A stretch of 60,000 bases of DNA. Source: Tepidimonas fonticaldi (GTDB lineage: Bacteria; Pseudomonadota; Gammaproteobacteria; Burkholderiales; Burkholderiaceae_C). The notes beneath the pieces are model-generated. The model did not search any database, was not told where the DNA came from, and was given only the letters and a program-made list of their open reading frames with translations. The stretch covers positions 1 through 60,000 of the forward strand of contig NZ_VJOO01000010.1 of NCBI RefSeq assembly GCF_007556755.1, in the 5' to 3' direction. This document shows, one piece after another, positions 43,554-55,042 of this stretch (the stretch's first letter is position 1; every line of letters begins with the position of its first letter). The position numbers and the translations under genes were made by a program.

Positions 43554-44819
43554 ATGCCCGCCTATCACGATTCCCTTGAAACCCGTGCCCCCGCCGAACG
43601 CGAGGCCGCCCTCTTCGCCGCCCTGCCCGACCTGATCGCCCATGCGCGCGCGCACGGCGCCGCCTGGGCCGAACGCCTGGCCGACGTCGATCCGGCGCGC
43701 GTCGCCTCGCGCGCCGAACTGGCGCGCCTGCCCGTGCTGCGCAAACACGACCTGATGGAGCGCCAGCACGCCAGCCGCGCAGCCGGCGGCGACCCCTTCG
43801 CAGGGCTGTCCACGATCGGCTGGCGCGGGCTGCTGCAGGCACGTGGGGCACGGCGCGTCTTCCAATCCCCCGGCCCCATTTACGAGCCCGAAGGCCAGGG
43901 CACCGACTACTGGCGCAGCGCACGGGCGCTCACCGCAGCCGGCTTCGAGGCCGGCGACCTGATCCACAACGCCTTCAGCTACCACCTGACGCCCGGCGCG
44001 TGGATCATGGAAGCCGGGGCACAGGCGATCGGCTGCACGGTCTTCCCCGGCGGGGTGGGCAACACCGAGCAGCAGCTCGCCGCGATCATGGATCTGAGGC
44101 CGGTGGGCTACTGCGGCACGCCGAGCTTTCTGCGCATCCTCGTGGAAAAAGCCGAAGCCGCGGGCGTGCGCCTGCCCATCCGCAAGGCCCTGGTGTCCGG
44201 CGAGGCCTTCCCGCCCAGCCTGCGCGACTGGCTGGCCGAGCGCGGCATCGCGGCGTATCAGGCCTACGCGACGGCCGATGTCGGCCTGATCGCCTACGAA
44301 ACCCCGGCCCGCGAGGGGCTGGTGCTGGACGAAGGGGTGATTCTGGAAATCGTGCGCCCCGGAACCGACGACCCCGTGCCCGACGGCGAGGTCGGCGAGG
44401 TGGTGGTCACGGCGCTCAACCCCGACTATCCGCTGATCCGCTTTGGCACCGGCGACCTGTCGGCAGTGCTGCCCGGCCCGTGCCCGACGGGGCGCACCAA
44501 CACCCGCATCCGCGGCTGGCTCGGGCGCGCGGACCAGACCACCAAGATCAAGGGCATGTTCGTCCACCCCTCGCAGGTGGCCGAGGTGCTGCGCCGCCAC
44601 CCCGAGGTGCGGCGCGCGCGGCTGGTGGTCAGCGGCCGCATGGCCGAGGACCGCATGGCCCTGCGCGTGGAAACCGACACCCCGTCGGAGGCGCTGCAAC
44701 GTGCGCTGCAGGAGTCGCTGCGCGACGTGACCAAGCTGCGCGGCGACGTCGAGCTGCTGACCGTCGGTGCGCTGCCCAACGACGGCAAGGTCATCGAGGA
44801 CGCCCGCACCTACGACTGA
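43554..44819 (+). CDS. Phenylacetate-CoA ligase-family adenylating enzyme
   Basis: A 421-residue protein of the PaaK-like group. It has no classical SGTTG loop, but the family elements [56 protein letters not shown] and [12 protein letters not shown] are present. The C-terminal domain follows at [20 protein letters not shown]. It probably makes a CoA thioester of an aromatic or branched acid and closes the transporter operon. It follows livF by 47 bases. The exact substrate is unknown. Confidence 0.85.
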   Translation: MPAYHDSLETRAPAEREAALFAALPDLIAHARAHGAAWAERLADVDPARVASRAELARLPVLRKHDLMERQHASRAAGGDPFAGLSTIGWRGLLQARGARRVFQSPGPIYEPEGQGTDYWRSARALTAAGFEAGDLIHNAFSYHLTPGAWIMEAGAQAIGCTVFPGGVGNTEQQLAAIMDLRPVGYCGTPSFLRILVEKAEAAGVRLPIRKALVSGEAFPPSLRDWLAERGIAAYQAYATADVGLIAYETPAREGLVLDEGVILEIVRPGTDDPVPDGEVGEVVVTALNPDYPLIRFGTGDLSAVLPGPCPTGRTNTRIRGWLGRADQTTKIKGMFVHPSQVAEVLRRHPEVRRARLVVSGRMAEDRMALRVETDTPSEALQRALQESLRDVTKLRGDVELLTVGALPNDGKVIEDARTYD

Positions 44820-44899
44820 CCCACCTTGGACCGACCGCTGGGCGGTCGCCGTTGCTGCGACGCAACATCCCGCCGCGTCCATGGCGGGACAGGCGCACA

Positions 44900-46816
44900 A
44901 TGGCGGCCTCGCAACCACCCCGGCGACCCTTGGCGCATCCCTCCTCTTCCGCGACCGACGGCTCCAAGCTGGCAGCGCTGACGCTCGGCGCGCTCGGCGT
45001 CGTGTACGGCGACATCGGCACCAGTCCGCTGTACGCGCTCAAGGAAGTCTTCACCCACGGCAACCTCGCGGTCACGCCCGAAAACATCTTCGGCATCCTG
45101 TCGCTGGTGTTTTGGACGCTGACGATCATCGTCTCGCTCAAGTATGTGACGCTGATTCTGCGGGCCGACAACAACGGCGAGGGGGGGCTGGTGGCCATGC
45201 TCGCGCTGGCCTCGATGGCGGTCGAGGACCGACCCCGCCTGCGCCGGCGGCTGCTCGCCATCGGCATCTTCGGCACCGCCATCTTTTTTGGCGACGGCAT
45301 CATCACGCCCGCCATTTCGGTGCTCTCGGCCGTGGAGGGGCTGGAAGTCGCCGCCCCGGGGCTGGAGCCCTTCGTCGTGCCGGTCACCCTGGTGGTGCTG
45401 ACCGCGCTGTTCGCGGTGCAAAAACGCGGCACCGCCAGCGTCGGCAAGCTGTTCGGCCCCATCACGGCGGTGTGGTTTCTGGTGCTGGCGCTGCTGGGCG
45501 GCGTGCATGTGTGGCGCAATCCGGCGGTGCTGGAAGCCGTCCTGCCACACCACGCGCTGCGGTTCATCGTCGACAACCCGGGGCTGGCCTTCGTCTCGCT
45601 GGGGGCGATCGTGCTGTGCGTCACCGGCGCCGAGGCGCTCTACGCCGATCTGGGCCATTTCGGCAAACGGCCCATCCGCCTGGCCTGGTTCGGACTGGTG
45701 ATGCCATCGCTGCTGCTCAACTATTTCGGGCAGGGCGCCATGCTGCTGCAGCACCCGGAAAACGTCAGCAACCCGTTCTACGAGATGGCCCCCACCTGGG
45801 CCCTGGTCCCGCTGATCGGCTTGGCCACCTGCGCCACGGTCATCGCCTCGCAGGCGCTGATTTCGGCGGCCTATTCGGTCACCAAACAGGTCGTGCAGTT
45901 GGGCTATCTGCCGCGCCAGCGCATCCTGCACACCTCCGTGCGCGACACCGGCCAGATCTACGTCCCCTTCGTCAACTGGGCGCTGTACGGCGGCATCGTG
46001 GCCGCGGTGCTGCTGTTCGGCTCCAGCAGCGCGCTGGCGTCGGCCTACGGCATCGCGGTCACGATCGACATGCTGATCACCACGGTGATGACCTTCTTCG
46101 TCATCCGCTATGCGTGGCGCTATCCGTGGCTGCTGTGCGTGGCGGCCACCGGGGCCTTTCTGGTCGTGGACGTGTTGTTTTTCTCCGCCAACGCGGTCAA
46201 GGTGATCAACGGCGGCTGGTTCCCGCTGGCCATCGGCATCGTCATGTTCACGCTGATGACCACGTGGCAGCGCGGGCGCCAGTTGCTCGCGGAGCGGCTG
46301 CGCGAAGAAGCCATCGATCTCAAGCCGTTTTTGGATTCGGTCTTTCTCAGCCCGCCGGCACGCGTGCCGGGCACGGCGGTCTTCCTCAACGCCGAGACCG
46401 GCGTGACGCCCAACGCGCTGCTGCACAACCTCAAGCACAACAAGGTGTTGCACGAGACGAACCTCTTTGTCTCCGTGCGCCACCACGAGGTGCCCTGGAT
46501 CGGCTTCGACAAGCGGGTGGAGGTGGAGCCGCTGGGCCACGACTGCTGGCGCGTGGTGCTGCACTTTGGCTTCAAGAACGACCCGGACGTGCCCGAAGCC
46601 CTGCAACTGCTGCGCAGCCACGGGGTGCAGCTGGACGACATGGAGACGTCGTACTTCCTCTCGCGCGAGATCGTGCTGCCCCGCCGAGGCGCGGGCATGA
46701 TGACCTGGCGCGAAAAGCTGTTTGCCAGCATGCACCGCAACGCGGCGTCGGTGGCGGATTTTCTGAACCTGCCGGCCAACCGCGTGGTCGAGCTGGGCGC
46801 CAAAATCGAAATCTGA
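44900..46816 (+). CDS. kup: Low-affinity potassium uptake protein Kup
   Basis: A 638-residue K+/H+ symporter of the KUP/HAK/KT family with about twelve membrane segments and a cytoplasmic C-terminal domain. The very conserved opening [20 protein letters not shown], the [10 protein letters not shown] motif and [20 protein letters not shown] are all present. The start codon is uncertain: ATG 44900 gives a short polar N-terminus but has no clear ribosome site. It is transcribed in the same direction as the PaaK-like gene with an 80-base gap. Confidence 0.95.
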   Translation: MAASQPPRRPLAHPSSSATDGSKLAALTLGALGVVYGDIGTSPLYALKEVFTHGNLAVTPENIFGILSLVFWTLTIIVSLKYVTLILRADNNGEGGLVAMLALASMAVEDRPRLRRRLLAIGIFGTAIFFGDGIITPAISVLSAVEGLEVAAPGLEPFVVPVTLVVLTALFAVQKRGTASVGKLFGPITAVWFLVLALLGGVHVWRNPAVLEAVLPHHALRFIVDNPGLAFVSLGAIVLCVTGAEALYADLGHFGKRPIRLAWFGLVMPSLLLNYFGQGAMLLQHPENVSNPFYEMAPTWALVPLIGLATCATVIASQALISAAYSVTKQVVQLGYLPRQRILHTSVRDTGQIYVPFVNWALYGGIVAAVLLFGSSSALASAYGIAVTIDMLITTVMTFFVIRYAWRYPWLLCVAATGAFLVVDVLFFSANAVKVINGGWFPLAIGIVMFTLMTTWQRGRQLLAERLREEAIDLKPFLDSVFLSPPARVPGTAVFLNAETGVTPNALLHNLKHNKVLHETNLFVSVRHHEVPWIGFDKRVEVEPLGHDCWRVVLHFGFKNDPDVPEALQLLRSHGVQLDDMETSYFLSREIVLPRRGAGMMTWREKLFASMHRNAASVADFLNLPANRVVELGAKIEI

Positions 46817-46906
46817 CCCCGGGGGGTGTGGTTTCCCGAATGGCGCAACCCGCGCCACCCGGGCTAGTATCCGGCGCGTTCATTCCACCGACCGGAGCCC
46901 CCACCG

Positions 46907-47893
46907 ATGAAAGCGCTACTCGCCCTGACGCTGTCGACCGTTGCCTTTGCGGCGGCCGCCCAAGAGTTCCCGTCCAAGCCCATCACCTTCGTGGTGCCCT
47001 TCGCCGCCGGCGGGCCGACCGATACCGTCGCCCGCCAGTTGGCCGAGACGATGCGCAAGCACCTCAACAATGCGACGATCGTCGTCGAGAATGCCGCCGG
47101 CGCGGGCGGCACGATCGGGGCCAACAAGGTGGCGCGCGCCGCGCCCGACGGGCACACGCTGCTGGTCTGGCACATCGGCATGGCCGCCGCCCCCGCGCTG
47201 TACCGCAAGATGCCGTACAAGCCGCTGGAGGACTTCGAATACCTGGGCATCATCAACGATGTGCCCATGACGCTGGTGGGCAAGCCGCAACTGCCGTCCA
47301 ACACCTACCGCGATTTCGAAAACTACATCCGCGCCAACCAGGGCAAGCTCAACCTGGGTCATGCCGGGCTGGGGTCGGCCTCGCACCTGTGCGGGCTGAT
47401 GTGGCAGTACGCCGTCAAGCTCGACAAGTCGATGACCACCATCGCGTACCGCGGCACGGCCCCAGCCATGAACGACCTGATCGGCGGCACCATCGACGTG
47501 ATGTGCGACCAGACCACCAACACCACGCAGCAGATCGAGGGTGGGCGCATCAAAGCCTTTGCGGTGACGACGGCCAAACCGCTGTCCGACCACCCCATCC
47601 TGCGGCACTACCCGTCGCTGCAGGAGATGGGGCTGAAAGACTTCAACCTGACCATCTGGCACGGCATGTACGCGCCCAAGGGCACGCCGGCCCCGGTGCT
47701 CAACCGCCTCAACGAGGCGCTGCGGGCCTCGCTGCGCGACCCCGACTTCGTCCAGAAGCAAAAGGCGCTGGGCGCCATCGTCGCCGCGCCGAACGACAAG
47801 CGCGTCACGCCCGAAGGCCACAAGGCCTTCGTCGCCAGCGAGATGGCCAAGATCAAGGCGGTGGTCGACGCCGCCGGCCAGTACGCCGACTGA
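46907..47893 (+). CDS. Tripartite tricarboxylate transporter receptor (Bug/TctC family)
   Basis: A 328-residue periplasmic binding protein with a signal peptide (MKALLALTLSTVAFAAAAQE). The Bug-family fold shows FPSKPITFVVPFAAGGPTDT, VENAAGAGGTIGANKVARAA and LNLGHAGLGSASHLCGLMWQ. No tctA/tctB genes are adjacent, so this is an orphan receptor as is common in Burkholderiales. It lies just upstream of a DUF1840 gene and the aromatic-degradation operon and might bind a carboxylic acid. Confidence 0.9.
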   Translation: MKALLALTLSTVAFAAAAQEFPSKPITFVVPFAAGGPTDTVARQLAETMRKHLNNATIVVENAAGAGGTIGANKVARAAPDGHTLLVWHIGMAAAPALYRKMPYKPLEDFEYLGIINDVPMTLVGKPQLPSNTYRDFENYIRANQGKLNLGHAGLGSASHLCGLMWQYAVKLDKSMTTIAYRGTAPAMNDLIGGTIDVMCDQTTNTTQQIEGGRIKAFAVTTAKPLSDHPILRHYPSLQEMGLKDFNLTIWHGMYAPKGTPAPVLNRLNEALRASLRDPDFVQKQKALGAIVAAPNDKRVTPEGHKAFVASEMAKIKAVVDAAGQYAD

Positions 47894-47904
47894 CCGCGCG
47901 GGGC

Positions 47905-48234
47905 TCAAACGCCCCAGACCACTTCGCAGCCCTCGCGCTGGCAGTGCTGCAGCATCTCGATGAAGGGCGCGACCCGGGCGCGCAGCGGCACGCGCTCCTC
48001 GGGGGGGACGGGGGGCTCTTCACCTTGCGCCTCGGCCTCCTGCCGCTTGCGCTCGGCCTCCGCCTCTTCGGCCGCGACCGCCGCGCGCAGGGCTTCGATG
48101 GCCGCAGGGATCTGCTCCGGCAGAATGATGCCCGGCCCCTCCGGGTCCTTGCCCAGGATCTCCAGCACGCGACGACCGTTGGGCTGGAGCATCACCACAT
48201 CGCCGGTGGCTTTGGACTTGAATCGGTACAGCAT
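47905..48234 (-). CDS. DUF1840 domain protein
   Basis: A 109-residue protein of the DUF1840 family: MLYRFKSKATGDVVMLQPNG, RRVLEILGKDPEGPGIILPE and a charged helical middle rich in E, A and K (AAVAAEEAEAERKRQEAEAQ), ending in MLQHCQREGCEVVWGV. It is found in many betaproteobacteria with unknown function. Start 48234 is preceded by GGAGAG. Convergent with the Bug receptor gene. Confidence 0.82.
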   Translation of the reverse strand: MLYRFKSKATGDVVMLQPNGRRVLEILGKDPEGPGIILPEQIPAAIEALRAAVAAEEAEAERKRQEAEAQGEEPPVPPEERVPLRARVAPFIEMLQHCQREGCEVVWGV

Positions 48235-48447
48235 CGCACTCTCCTGACGGGGTTGTGGGCGCGCAGGCTGCGCCCCCTCATTGTGATCCGTTCGGTGCGG
48301 CACGCCAACGCCGGCCCCGTCCGCCATCGACCCCGTCTTGCCCCGGGCCTCGGGATCGCGGCCTAGGGTTTCCCCGCTGCGCGCCGAACCCTGCCCACCC
48401 CACAATGGGGGCAAATCCTTCAAACCTCAATTATTTGGGGGTGCGGC

Positions 48448-50790
48448 ATGAACATTCTGTGCATCGGCGGCGGCCCGGCCGGCCTGTACTTCGGGCTGCT
48501 GATGAAGCGACAGCGCCCCGATGCGCGCGTCGTCGTCGTCGAGCGCAACCGCCCCTACGACACCTTTGGCTGGGGGGTGGTGTTTTCCGACGCCACGCTG
48601 GACCACCTGCGCACCGCGGACGCCCCCACGGCGGCGGAAATCGGCACCGCCTTCAACCACTGGGACGACATCGAGGTATTTTTCAAGGGCCGCTCGGTGC
48701 GCTCCAGCGGCCACGGCTTTTGCGGCATCGGGCGCAAGCACCTGCTCAACATTCTGCAGGCGCGCTGCCAGGCGCTGGGGGTGGAGCTGGTGTTCGAGAC
48801 CGACGTCACCGACGACCAGGCGCTCGCGGTGCAGATGGGCGCCGACCTCGTGATCGCCAGTGACGGCATCAACAGCCGCATCCGCCAGCGCTACGCCGAC
48901 ACCCACCAGCCCGATATCCACACCCGGCATTGCCGCTTCGTGTGGCTGGGCACGCGCAAGACCTTCGACGCCTTCACCTTTGCGTTCGAGCAGACCGAGC
49001 ACGGCTGGTTTCAGGCGCACGCCTACCAGTTCGATGCGCAGACCTCGACCTTCATCGTGGAGACGCCCGAGCCCGTCTGGAAAGCGCATGGCCTGGACGC
49101 GATGAGCCAGGAGGAGGGCATTGCCTTTTGCGAGCGGCTGTTCGCCCGCCACCTGGACGGCCATGCGCTGATGAGCAACGCCGCGCACCTGCGCGGCTCG
49201 GCGATCTGGATCCGCTTTCCGCGCGTCATCTGCGGGCGCTGGGTGCACTGGCAGGACCTGCCCGATGGCCGCCGCGTGCCCATCGTGCTCATGGGCGATG
49301 CCGCGCACACCGCGCATTTTTCGATTGGCAGCGGGACCAAGCTGGCGCTGGAGGATGCCATCGACCTGACCGAGTCCTTCGCGGCCGGCGGATCGCTGCA
49401 GACCGTGCTGCAACGCTACGAGGACCACCGCCGCGTCGAGGTGCTCAAAATCCAGAACGCGGCGCGCAACTCCACCGAGTGGTTCGAGCACGTCGAGCGC
49501 TACACCGCGATGGAGATCGAGCAGTTTGCCTATTCGCTGCTCACGCGCAGCCAACGCATCAGCCACGAGAACCTGCGCCTGCGCGACCGCACCTGGCTGG
49601 AGGGCTACGAACGCTGGCTGGCCGCGCGCGCGGGGCTGGCGGTGCCGGCCGACCGCCCACCCCCGCCCCCCATGCTGCTGCCGTACCGGGTGCGTGGCCT
49701 CACGCTCAAAAACCGCATCGTCGTCTCGCCCATGGCGCAGTACAGCGCCGAGGACGGGGTGGTCGGCGACTACCACCTGGTCCACTTGGGGGCACGGGCG
49801 CTGGGCGGCGCCGGACTGGTCATGGTGGAGATGACCAGCCCGACGCCCGACGGGCGCATCACCCCCGGCTGCCCAGGCCTGTGGAACGACACGCAGACCG
49901 CCGCTTTCGCCCGCGTGGTGGACTTCGCGCACCGCCACGGGCACTGCGCCATCGGCCTGCAGCTCGGGCACAGCGGCCCCAAGGGCTCCACCCAGCGCGG
50001 CTGGGAGGCCATCGACGAGCCCCTGCCCAGCGCCGACGGCCGCCCCGACGCCCCCCCCAACTGGCCGCTGCTGGCTGCCAGCGCCATCCCCTACGGGCCG
50101 CAAAACCAGGTGCCGCGCGCCATGACCCGCGCGGACATGGACCGCATCCGCGACGCTTTCGTCGAGGCCACGCGGCGCGCGGCCGCAGCCGGCTTCGACT
50201 GGCTGGAGCTGCACTGCGCCCACGGCTATTTGCTGTCCAGCTTTCTGTGCCCGCTGACCAACCGGCGCGACGATGCCTACGGCGGCTCGCTGGAAAACCG
50301 CTGCCGCTATCCCCTCGAAGTGTTTGCCGCCATGCGCGCGGTCTGGCCCGCCGATCGCCCGATGAGCGTGCGCCTGTCCGCCCACGACTGGGCCCCGGGC
50401 GGCAACACCCCGGACGATGCGGTCGCCATGGCGCGCCTGTTCCAGGCCGCCGGGTGCGACCTCATCGACGTGTCCTCCGGCCAAACCACGCGGGACGCCC
50501 GCCCCGTCTACGGCCGCATGTACCAGACGCCGTTCGCCGACCGCATCCGCAACGAGGTGGGCATCGCCACCATGGCCGTGGGCGCCATTACCGAGGCCGA
50601 CCACGCCAACAGCATCGTCGCCGCCGGCCGTGCCGATCTGGTGGCCATTGCCCGCCCGCACCTGGCCGATCCGGCCTGGACGCTGCACGAGGCGGCCCGG
50701 CTGGGTAGCCCCTGGATCGACTGGCCGCTGCCGTACCTGAGCGGCCGCGACCAACTCTATCGCGAGCTGGCGCGCCAGCGCAGCGCCTGA
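48448..50790 (+). CDS. Bifunctional aryl-CoA monooxygenase/reductase (2-aminobenzoyl-CoA or salicylyl-CoA type)
   Basis: A 780-residue fusion. Residues 1-390 are a flavoprotein monooxygenase: the FAD motif [16 protein letters not shown] at the start and the GD motif [20 protein letters not shown] near 290. Residues 410-780 are an Old Yellow Enzyme-type NAD(P)H oxidoreductase, with [40 protein letters not shown] and [20 protein letters not shown]. This combination is known from 2-aminobenzoyl-CoA monooxygenase/reductase and annotated salicylyl-CoA 5-hydroxylases. It is the first gene of a six-gene operon with a CoA ligase and beta-oxidation-like enzymes, which fits aerobic anthranilate-CoA degradation. 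Confidence 0.88.
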   Translation: MNILCIGGGPAGLYFGLLMKRQRPDARVVVVERNRPYDTFGWGVVFSDATLDHLRTADAPTAAEIGTAFNHWDDIEVFFKGRSVRSSGHGFCGIGRKHLLNILQARCQALGVELVFETDVTDDQALAVQMGADLVIASDGINSRIRQRYADTHQPDIHTRHCRFVWLGTRKTFDAFTFAFEQTEHGWFQAHAYQFDAQTSTFIVETPEPVWKAHGLDAMSQEEGIAFCERLFARHLDGHALMSNAAHLRGSAIWIRFPRVICGRWVHWQDLPDGRRVPIVLMGDAAHTAHFSIGSGTKLALEDAIDLTESFAAGGSLQTVLQRYEDHRRVEVLKIQNAARNSTEWFEHVERYTAMEIEQFAYSLLTRSQRISHENLRLRDRTWLEGYERWLAARAGLAVPADRPPPPPMLLPYRVRGLTLKNRIVVSPMAQYSAEDGVVGDYHLVHLGARALGGAGLVMVEMTSPTPDGRITPGCPGLWNDTQTAAFARVVDFAHRHGHCAIGLQLGHSGPKGSTQRGWEAIDEPLPSADGRPDAPPNWPLLAASAIPYGPQNQVPRAMTRADMDRIRDAFVEATRRAAAAGFDWLELHCAHGYLLSSFLCPLTNRRDDAYGGSLENRCRYPLEVFAAMRAVWPADRPMSVRLSAHDWAPGGNTPDDAVAMARLFQAAGCDLIDVSSGQTTRDARPVYGRMYQTPFADRIRNEVGIATMAVGAITEADHANSIVAAGRADLVAIARPHLADPAWTLHEAARLGSPWIDWPLPYLSGRDQLYRELARQRSA

Positions 50791-50795
50791 CCCCC

Positions 50796-51278
50796 ATGGA
50801 GCGGCACCCCGCCCCCGCCGACCTGGAAGCCCGGCTGCACAGCGAGCACCCGCAGGCGCTGCGCCTGTGGCTGCGGATGCTGACCTGCACCCAGCTCGTC
50901 GAGCAGCGCGTGCGGCGGCGGCTGCGCACCGAATTCCAGACCACTTTGCCGCGCTTCGACCTCATGGCCCAGCTGGAACGGCACCCCGAAGGGCTGCAGA
51001 TGAAGGAGCTCTCGCGCCGGCTGATGGTCACGGGCGGCAACGTCACCGGCGTGACCGACCAGCTCGTGCGCGAGGGGCTGGTCGAGCGCCTGAGCGTCCC
51101 CGACGACCGCCGCGCCTACCGGGTGCGGCTGACCCCCGCCGGGCGCGCGGCGTTCGCGCGCATGGCCCACGCGCACGAGCAATGGATCGTCGAGGCCTTC
51201 GCCCGCCTCAGCCCCCGCGACGCCGAGCAGCTCTACCGGCTGCTGGCCAAGGTCAAGCACGGACAGACCCCACCATGA
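50796..51278 (+). CDS. MarR-family transcriptional regulator of the aromatic operon
   Basis: A 160-residue winged-helix regulator: [20 protein letters not shown], the recognition region [20 protein letters not shown] and the wing [20 protein letters not shown]. It starts 5 bases after the monooxygenase gene and overlaps the hydratase gene as ATGA. Its position inside the operon suggests that it senses an aryl-CoA intermediate and represses the operon; that is inference from similar aromatic loci. Confidence 0.88.
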   Translation: MERHPAPADLEARLHSEHPQALRLWLRMLTCTQLVEQRVRRRLRTEFQTTLPRFDLMAQLERHPEGLQMKELSRRLMVTGGNVTGVTDQLVREGLVERLSVPDDRRAYRVRLTPAGRAAFARMAHAHEQWIVEAFARLSPRDAEQLYRLLAKVKHGQTPP

Positions 51279-52129
51279 AGCCCCCCATCCCCGACCACAA
51301 CCCCATGCGGCCGCAATTCCGGGCGGCCGCCGACACCCACCCGCGTCACTTCGCCTGCACGGTGGACGGCGGCATCGCGACCGTGACGCTCAACCGCCCG
51401 GAGCGCAAAAACCCCCTCACCTTCGACTCCTACGGCGAGCTGCGCGACTGGTTCCGCGCCCTGCCCTTCGCGACGGACGTACGCGCCGTCGTGCTGCGCG
51501 GCGCCGGCGACGACTTCTGCTCGGGCGGTGACGTGCACGAAATCATCGGACCGCTGACCCGCATGACCATGCCGGAGCTGCTGGCCTTCACCCGCATGAC
51601 GGGGGACGTCGTCAAGGCGATGCGCGCCTGCCCGCAGCCCATCGTCGCGGCCATCGACGGCGTGTGCGCGGGCGCGGGCGCCATGCTCGCTCTGGCCAGC
51701 GACCTGCGGCTCGGCACCGAGCGCGCGCGCACCGCCTTCCTGTTCACCCGGGTCGGCCTGGCTGGCGCGGACATGGGGGCCTGCGCGCTGCTGCCCCGGG
51801 TGATTGGACAGGGCCGCGCCGCCGAGCTGCTCTTCACCGGCCGCACCATGACCGCCGCCGAGGGGCTGGCCTGGGGTTTTTTCAACGCCCTGCACGCGCC
51901 CGAGGCGCTGGCCGAGGCGGCGCACACACTGGCCGCGTCGCTGGCCAGCGGACCGTCGTTTGCCCACGGCATGACCAAGACCATGCTGAACCAGGAGTGG
52001 GCCATGACCGTCGAGCAGGCCATCGAGGCCGAGGCCCAGGCGCAGGCCATCTGCATGCAGACGCAGGACTTCCGCCGCGCCTACGAGGCCTTCGTCGCCA
52101 AGCAGCGCCCTGTCTTCGAGGGCGACTGA
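51275..52129 (+). CDS. Enoyl-CoA hydratase/isomerase-family protein
   Basis: A 284-residue crotonase-fold enzyme. The CoA-binding and oxyanion-hole signatures are [17 protein letters not shown] near residue 35, [15 protein letters not shown] near 76 and [20 protein letters not shown] near 120. The second acidic catalytic position may be in [20 protein letters not shown]. In this context it should hydrate or open a ring-derived enoyl-CoA in the degradation of a 2-aminobenzoyl-CoA-like intermediate. ATG 51275 overlaps the marR stop. Confidence 0.88.
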   Translation: MKPPIPDHNPMRPQFRAAADTHPRHFACTVDGGIATVTLNRPERKNPLTFDSYGELRDWFRALPFATDVRAVVLRGAGDDFCSGGDVHEIIGPLTRMTMPELLAFTRMTGDVVKAMRACPQPIVAAIDGVCAGAGAMLALASDLRLGTERARTAFLFTRVGLAGADMGACALLPRVIGQGRAAELLFTGRTMTAAEGLAWGFFNALHAPEALAEAAHTLAASLASGPSFAHGMTKTMLNQEWAMTVEQAIEAEAQAQAICMQTQDFRRAYEAFVAKQRPVFEGD

Positions 52130-52130
52130 C

Positions 52131-53351
52131 ATGGTGGCCTTCGACACCCCCCATCCGCACGCCGACCTGCCGGCGGCACCGTCCCTGGGCCACCTGGCGC
52201 TGCCCTTCTTCGACGAGGCGCACCGCACCCTGGGGCCCGCCCTGGCGGCCTGGGCCGTGGAACAGGTGGTGGACGAACGGGACGACCGCGCCGCCTGCCG
52301 CGACTGGGTGCGGCGCCTGGGCGCGGGCGGCTGGTTGCGCTATTGCGTGCCGGCCGCCGACGGCGGCGCACTGCCGCGGCTGGACTCGCGCGCCCTGGTG
52401 ATCGCGCGCGAAACCTTGGCCTACCGCTCCCCGCTGGCCGACTTTGCCTTCGCCATGCAGGGGCTGGGTTCCGGCGCCATCACCCTGGCGGGGACGGCTG
52501 CGCAGCGCGCGGCCCACCTGCCAGCGGTCGCGCGCGGCGAGCAAATCGCCGCCTTTGCCCTGAGCGAGCCCGAGGCCGGCTCCGACGTCGCGGCCCTGCA
52601 AACCCGCGCCACCCCGGTGGCCGGCGGCTGGCGACTCGACGGCACCAAGACCTGGATCAGCAACGGCGACCTGGCGGACTTCTACGTCACCTTCGCCAAA
52701 ACCGATCCGGACACCGGCGCCCGCGGCATCAGCGCCTTCATCGTGCCCGCACCCCGGGCGGGCCTGGACACGCGAGAACACATCCCCCTCCTGGCCCCCC
52801 ACCCGCTGGCCACCCTGCGCTTCGACGGCTGCGCGCTGCCAGCGGATGCCCTGCTGGGGGAGGTCAACGGCGGCTTCAAACTGGCCATGCGCACGCTAGA
52901 CATTTTCCGTCCCTCGGTGGCCGCGGCGGCCCTGGGCATGGCGCGGCGCGCCCTCGCCGAGGCGGTGGCCCATGCCAAGCGCCGGCGCATGTTCGGCCAG
53001 ACGCTGGCCGACTTCCAACTCACCCAGGCCCGCCTGGGGGAAATGCAGGCCCTGATCGATGCCGGTGCGCTGCTGTCCTACCGCGCCGCTTGGTTGCGCG
53101 ATCAGGCGCCACCGGATGCCCCCCTGCCCCGCGAGGCCAGCGCCGCCGCGGCCATGGCGAAGATGGTCGCCACCGAAAATGCCCAGCGCGTCATCGACAT
53201 GGCGGTGCAGATGCACGGCGGGCTGGGCGTGCGCAGCGGCCAGACCGTGGAGCACCTCTACCGCGACATCCGTGCGCTGCGCATCTACGAAGGCGCGACC
53301 GAGGTGCAGTTGCTCATTCTCGGCAAGGCGGTCCTCGCCGCCGCCGGTTGA
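52131..53351 (+). CDS. Acyl-CoA dehydrogenase
   Basis: A 406-residue flavoenzyme of the acyl-CoA dehydrogenase family. Features are the FAD/substrate-binding segment AAFALSEPEAGSDVAALQTR, KTWISNGDLADFYVTFAKTD and the C-terminal MHGGLGVRSGQTVEHLYRDI, RALRIYEGATEVQ with the catalytic glutamate in YEGATE. The N-terminal 30 residues are more variable. It starts one base after the hydratase gene, indicating translational coupling. Likely role: an oxidation step on the ring-derived CoA thioester. Confidence 0.9.
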   Translation: MVAFDTPHPHADLPAAPSLGHLALPFFDEAHRTLGPALAAWAVEQVVDERDDRAACRDWVRRLGAGGWLRYCVPAADGGALPRLDSRALVIARETLAYRSPLADFAFAMQGLGSGAITLAGTAAQRAAHLPAVARGEQIAAFALSEPEAGSDVAALQTRATPVAGGWRLDGTKTWISNGDLADFYVTFAKTDPDTGARGISAFIVPAPRAGLDTREHIPLLAPHPLATLRFDGCALPADALLGEVNGGFKLAMRTLDIFRPSVAAAALGMARRALAEAVAHAKRRRMFGQTLADFQLTQARLGEMQALIDAGALLSYRAAWLRDQAPPDAPLPREASAAAAMAKMVATENAQRVIDMAVQMHGGLGVRSGQTVEHLYRDIRALRIYEGATEVQLLILGKAVLAAAG

Positions 53352-53368
53352 CCCCCAGGAGGTTCGCC

Positions 53369-55027
53369 ATGACCCTCGCCCCCGGCAAAAGCGCCCAGAT
53401 CGACCGCTATGTGCACGACCGGCTGCCGCCGCCCGAGCGCTGGCCGCAGCTCATCTACGATCTGCCGGAACTGCAGTTCCCGCCCCAGGTCAACCTGGTG
53501 GCACGGCTGCTGGACGACGCCGTGCATCAGCGGGGCTGGGGCGCGCGGGTGTTGTTCCGCGACGACCGTCGCACCCTGACTTACGCACAGGCCCTCGACG
53601 AGGTCAACCGGCTGGCCCATGTGCTGATCCACCGGCACGGCCTGGTGCCCGGCAACCGGGTGCTGCTGCGTGGGCGCAACGGGGTGGCCCTGGCGCTGGC
53701 GTGGCTGGCCGTGGTCAAGGCCGGCCTGATCGCCGTTGCCACCATGCCCCTGCTGCGCGCCAAGGAGCTGGGCGACATCCTGGCCAAAGCGCGCCCCAGC
53801 CTGGCGCTGTGCGAACACGCCTTGCAGGACGAGTTGGACACGGCGGCCCGCGCGGCCGGCGGCCTGCCCATCATTCCCTTCGCCGTGCCCGATGGGGATC
53901 CGGCCCGGGAGGCCGCGCTGGAAACCTGGGCCGCGCGCGAGTCCAGCGACTTTCCCGCCTGCCCCACGGCGGCCACCGACATCGCACTGCTGGCCTTCAC
54001 CTCGGGCACCACCGGCAAACCCAAGGCGGCCGTGCACACCCACCTGGACGTACTGGCGGCCTGCGAGTGCTGGCCGCGCCATGTGCTGCAACAACGCCCC
54101 GACGACATCGTGGCGGGCACCCCGCCGCTGGCCTTCACCTTTGGCCTGGGCGGGTTGCTGATCTTCCCGATGTGGGCCGGGGCCTCGGTGTACTACCCGG
54201 CGGGTCCGCTGTCGCCCGAAGGCATGGTGCAGACCCTGGCCCGGCAAGGCGTGACGATCTGCTATACCTCGCCCTCGTTCTACCGACAGATGGCCCCGTT
54301 CGCCCAGGCCCAGGGGGGCATCCCCGGGCTGCGCCTGAGCGTCAGCGCCGGCGAAGGCCTGCCCGATACCACCCGGCAGCTCTGGAAGAACGTCACCGGG
54401 CTGGAGATGATCGACGGCATCGGCTCGACCGAGATGTTCCACATCTTCATCTCCGCCGCGGGGGACGAGGTGCGTCGCGGCGCCGTCGGCCGCGTCGTGC
54501 CCGGCTACCGCGCCCGCGTGGTCGATGACGATGGGCATGAAGTCCCGCGCGGCAGCGTCGGCAAGCTCGCCGTGGTCGGCCCCACCGGGTGCCGCTACCT
54601 GGACGACGAACGGCAGACCGCCTATGTGCGCGGGGGCTGGAACTACCCTGGTGACGCCTTCGTGCAGGATGCGGACGGCTACTTCATCTACCAGGCCCGC
54701 GCGGACGACATGATCATTTCGTCCGGCTACAACATCGCCGGCCCGGAGGTGGAAGACGCCCTGCTGCTGCACCCGGCCGTGGCCGAATGCGGCGTCGTTG
54801 GGCAGCCCGACGAGGAGCGGGGCATGATCGTCAAGGCCTTCTGCGTCCTCAAACCCGGCCACACCCCGTCCCTGGAGCTGGTGCGCGCCTTGCAGGAGCA
54901 TGTGAAGCAGACGCTGGCCCCGTACAAATACCCGCGCGAGATCGCTTTCGTCGACCGGCTGCCGCGCACCGAGACGGGCAAGCTGCAGCGCTACGTGCTG
55001 CGCCAGCAGGCATCGACCACCCCCTAG
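53369..55027 (+). CDS. Benzoate/2-aminobenzoate-CoA ligase
   Basis: A 552-residue adenylate-forming enzyme. The AMP-binding loop LAFTSGTTGKPKAAVHTH is near residue 212, DGIGSTEMFHIFISA (benzoate-CoA-ligase-like) near 350 and the hinge region YQARADDMIISSGYNIAGPE near 440. The catalytic lysine lies in RTETGKLQRYVLRQ. The N-terminus (DRYVHDRLPPPERWPQLIYD) is typical of 2-aminobenzoate-CoA ligases. An AGGAGG site precedes ATG 53369. It supplies the aryl-CoA for the monooxygenase encoded upstream. Anthranilate is the favoured substrate; benzoate or salicylate cannot be excluded. Confidence 0.85.
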   Translation: MTLAPGKSAQIDRYVHDRLPPPERWPQLIYDLPELQFPPQVNLVARLLDDAVHQRGWGARVLFRDDRRTLTYAQALDEVNRLAHVLIHRHGLVPGNRVLLRGRNGVALALAWLAVVKAGLIAVATMPLLRAKELGDILAKARPSLALCEHALQDELDTAARAAGGLPIIPFAVPDGDPAREAALETWAARESSDFPACPTAATDIALLAFTSGTTGKPKAAVHTHLDVLAACECWPRHVLQQRPDDIVAGTPPLAFTFGLGGLLIFPMWAGASVYYPAGPLSPEGMVQTLARQGVTICYTSPSFYRQMAPFAQAQGGIPGLRLSVSAGEGLPDTTRQLWKNVTGLEMIDGIGSTEMFHIFISAAGDEVRRGAVGRVVPGYRARVVDDDGHEVPRGSVGKLAVVGPTGCRYLDDERQTAYVRGGWNYPGDAFVQDADGYFIYQARADDMIISSGYNIAGPEVEDALLLHPAVAECGVVGQPDEERGMIVKAFCVLKPGHTPSLELVRALQEHVKQTLAPYKYPREIAFVDRLPRTETGKLQRYVLRQQASTTP

Positions 55028-55042
55028 CCCCCCGAGCGCCCC

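Noticed and set aside
44767-48366. A 1199-codon plus-strand frame across kup and the Bug receptor
   Set aside because: It is a shadow in a second frame of kup and neighbours, with an arginine- and alanine-rich, low-information product.
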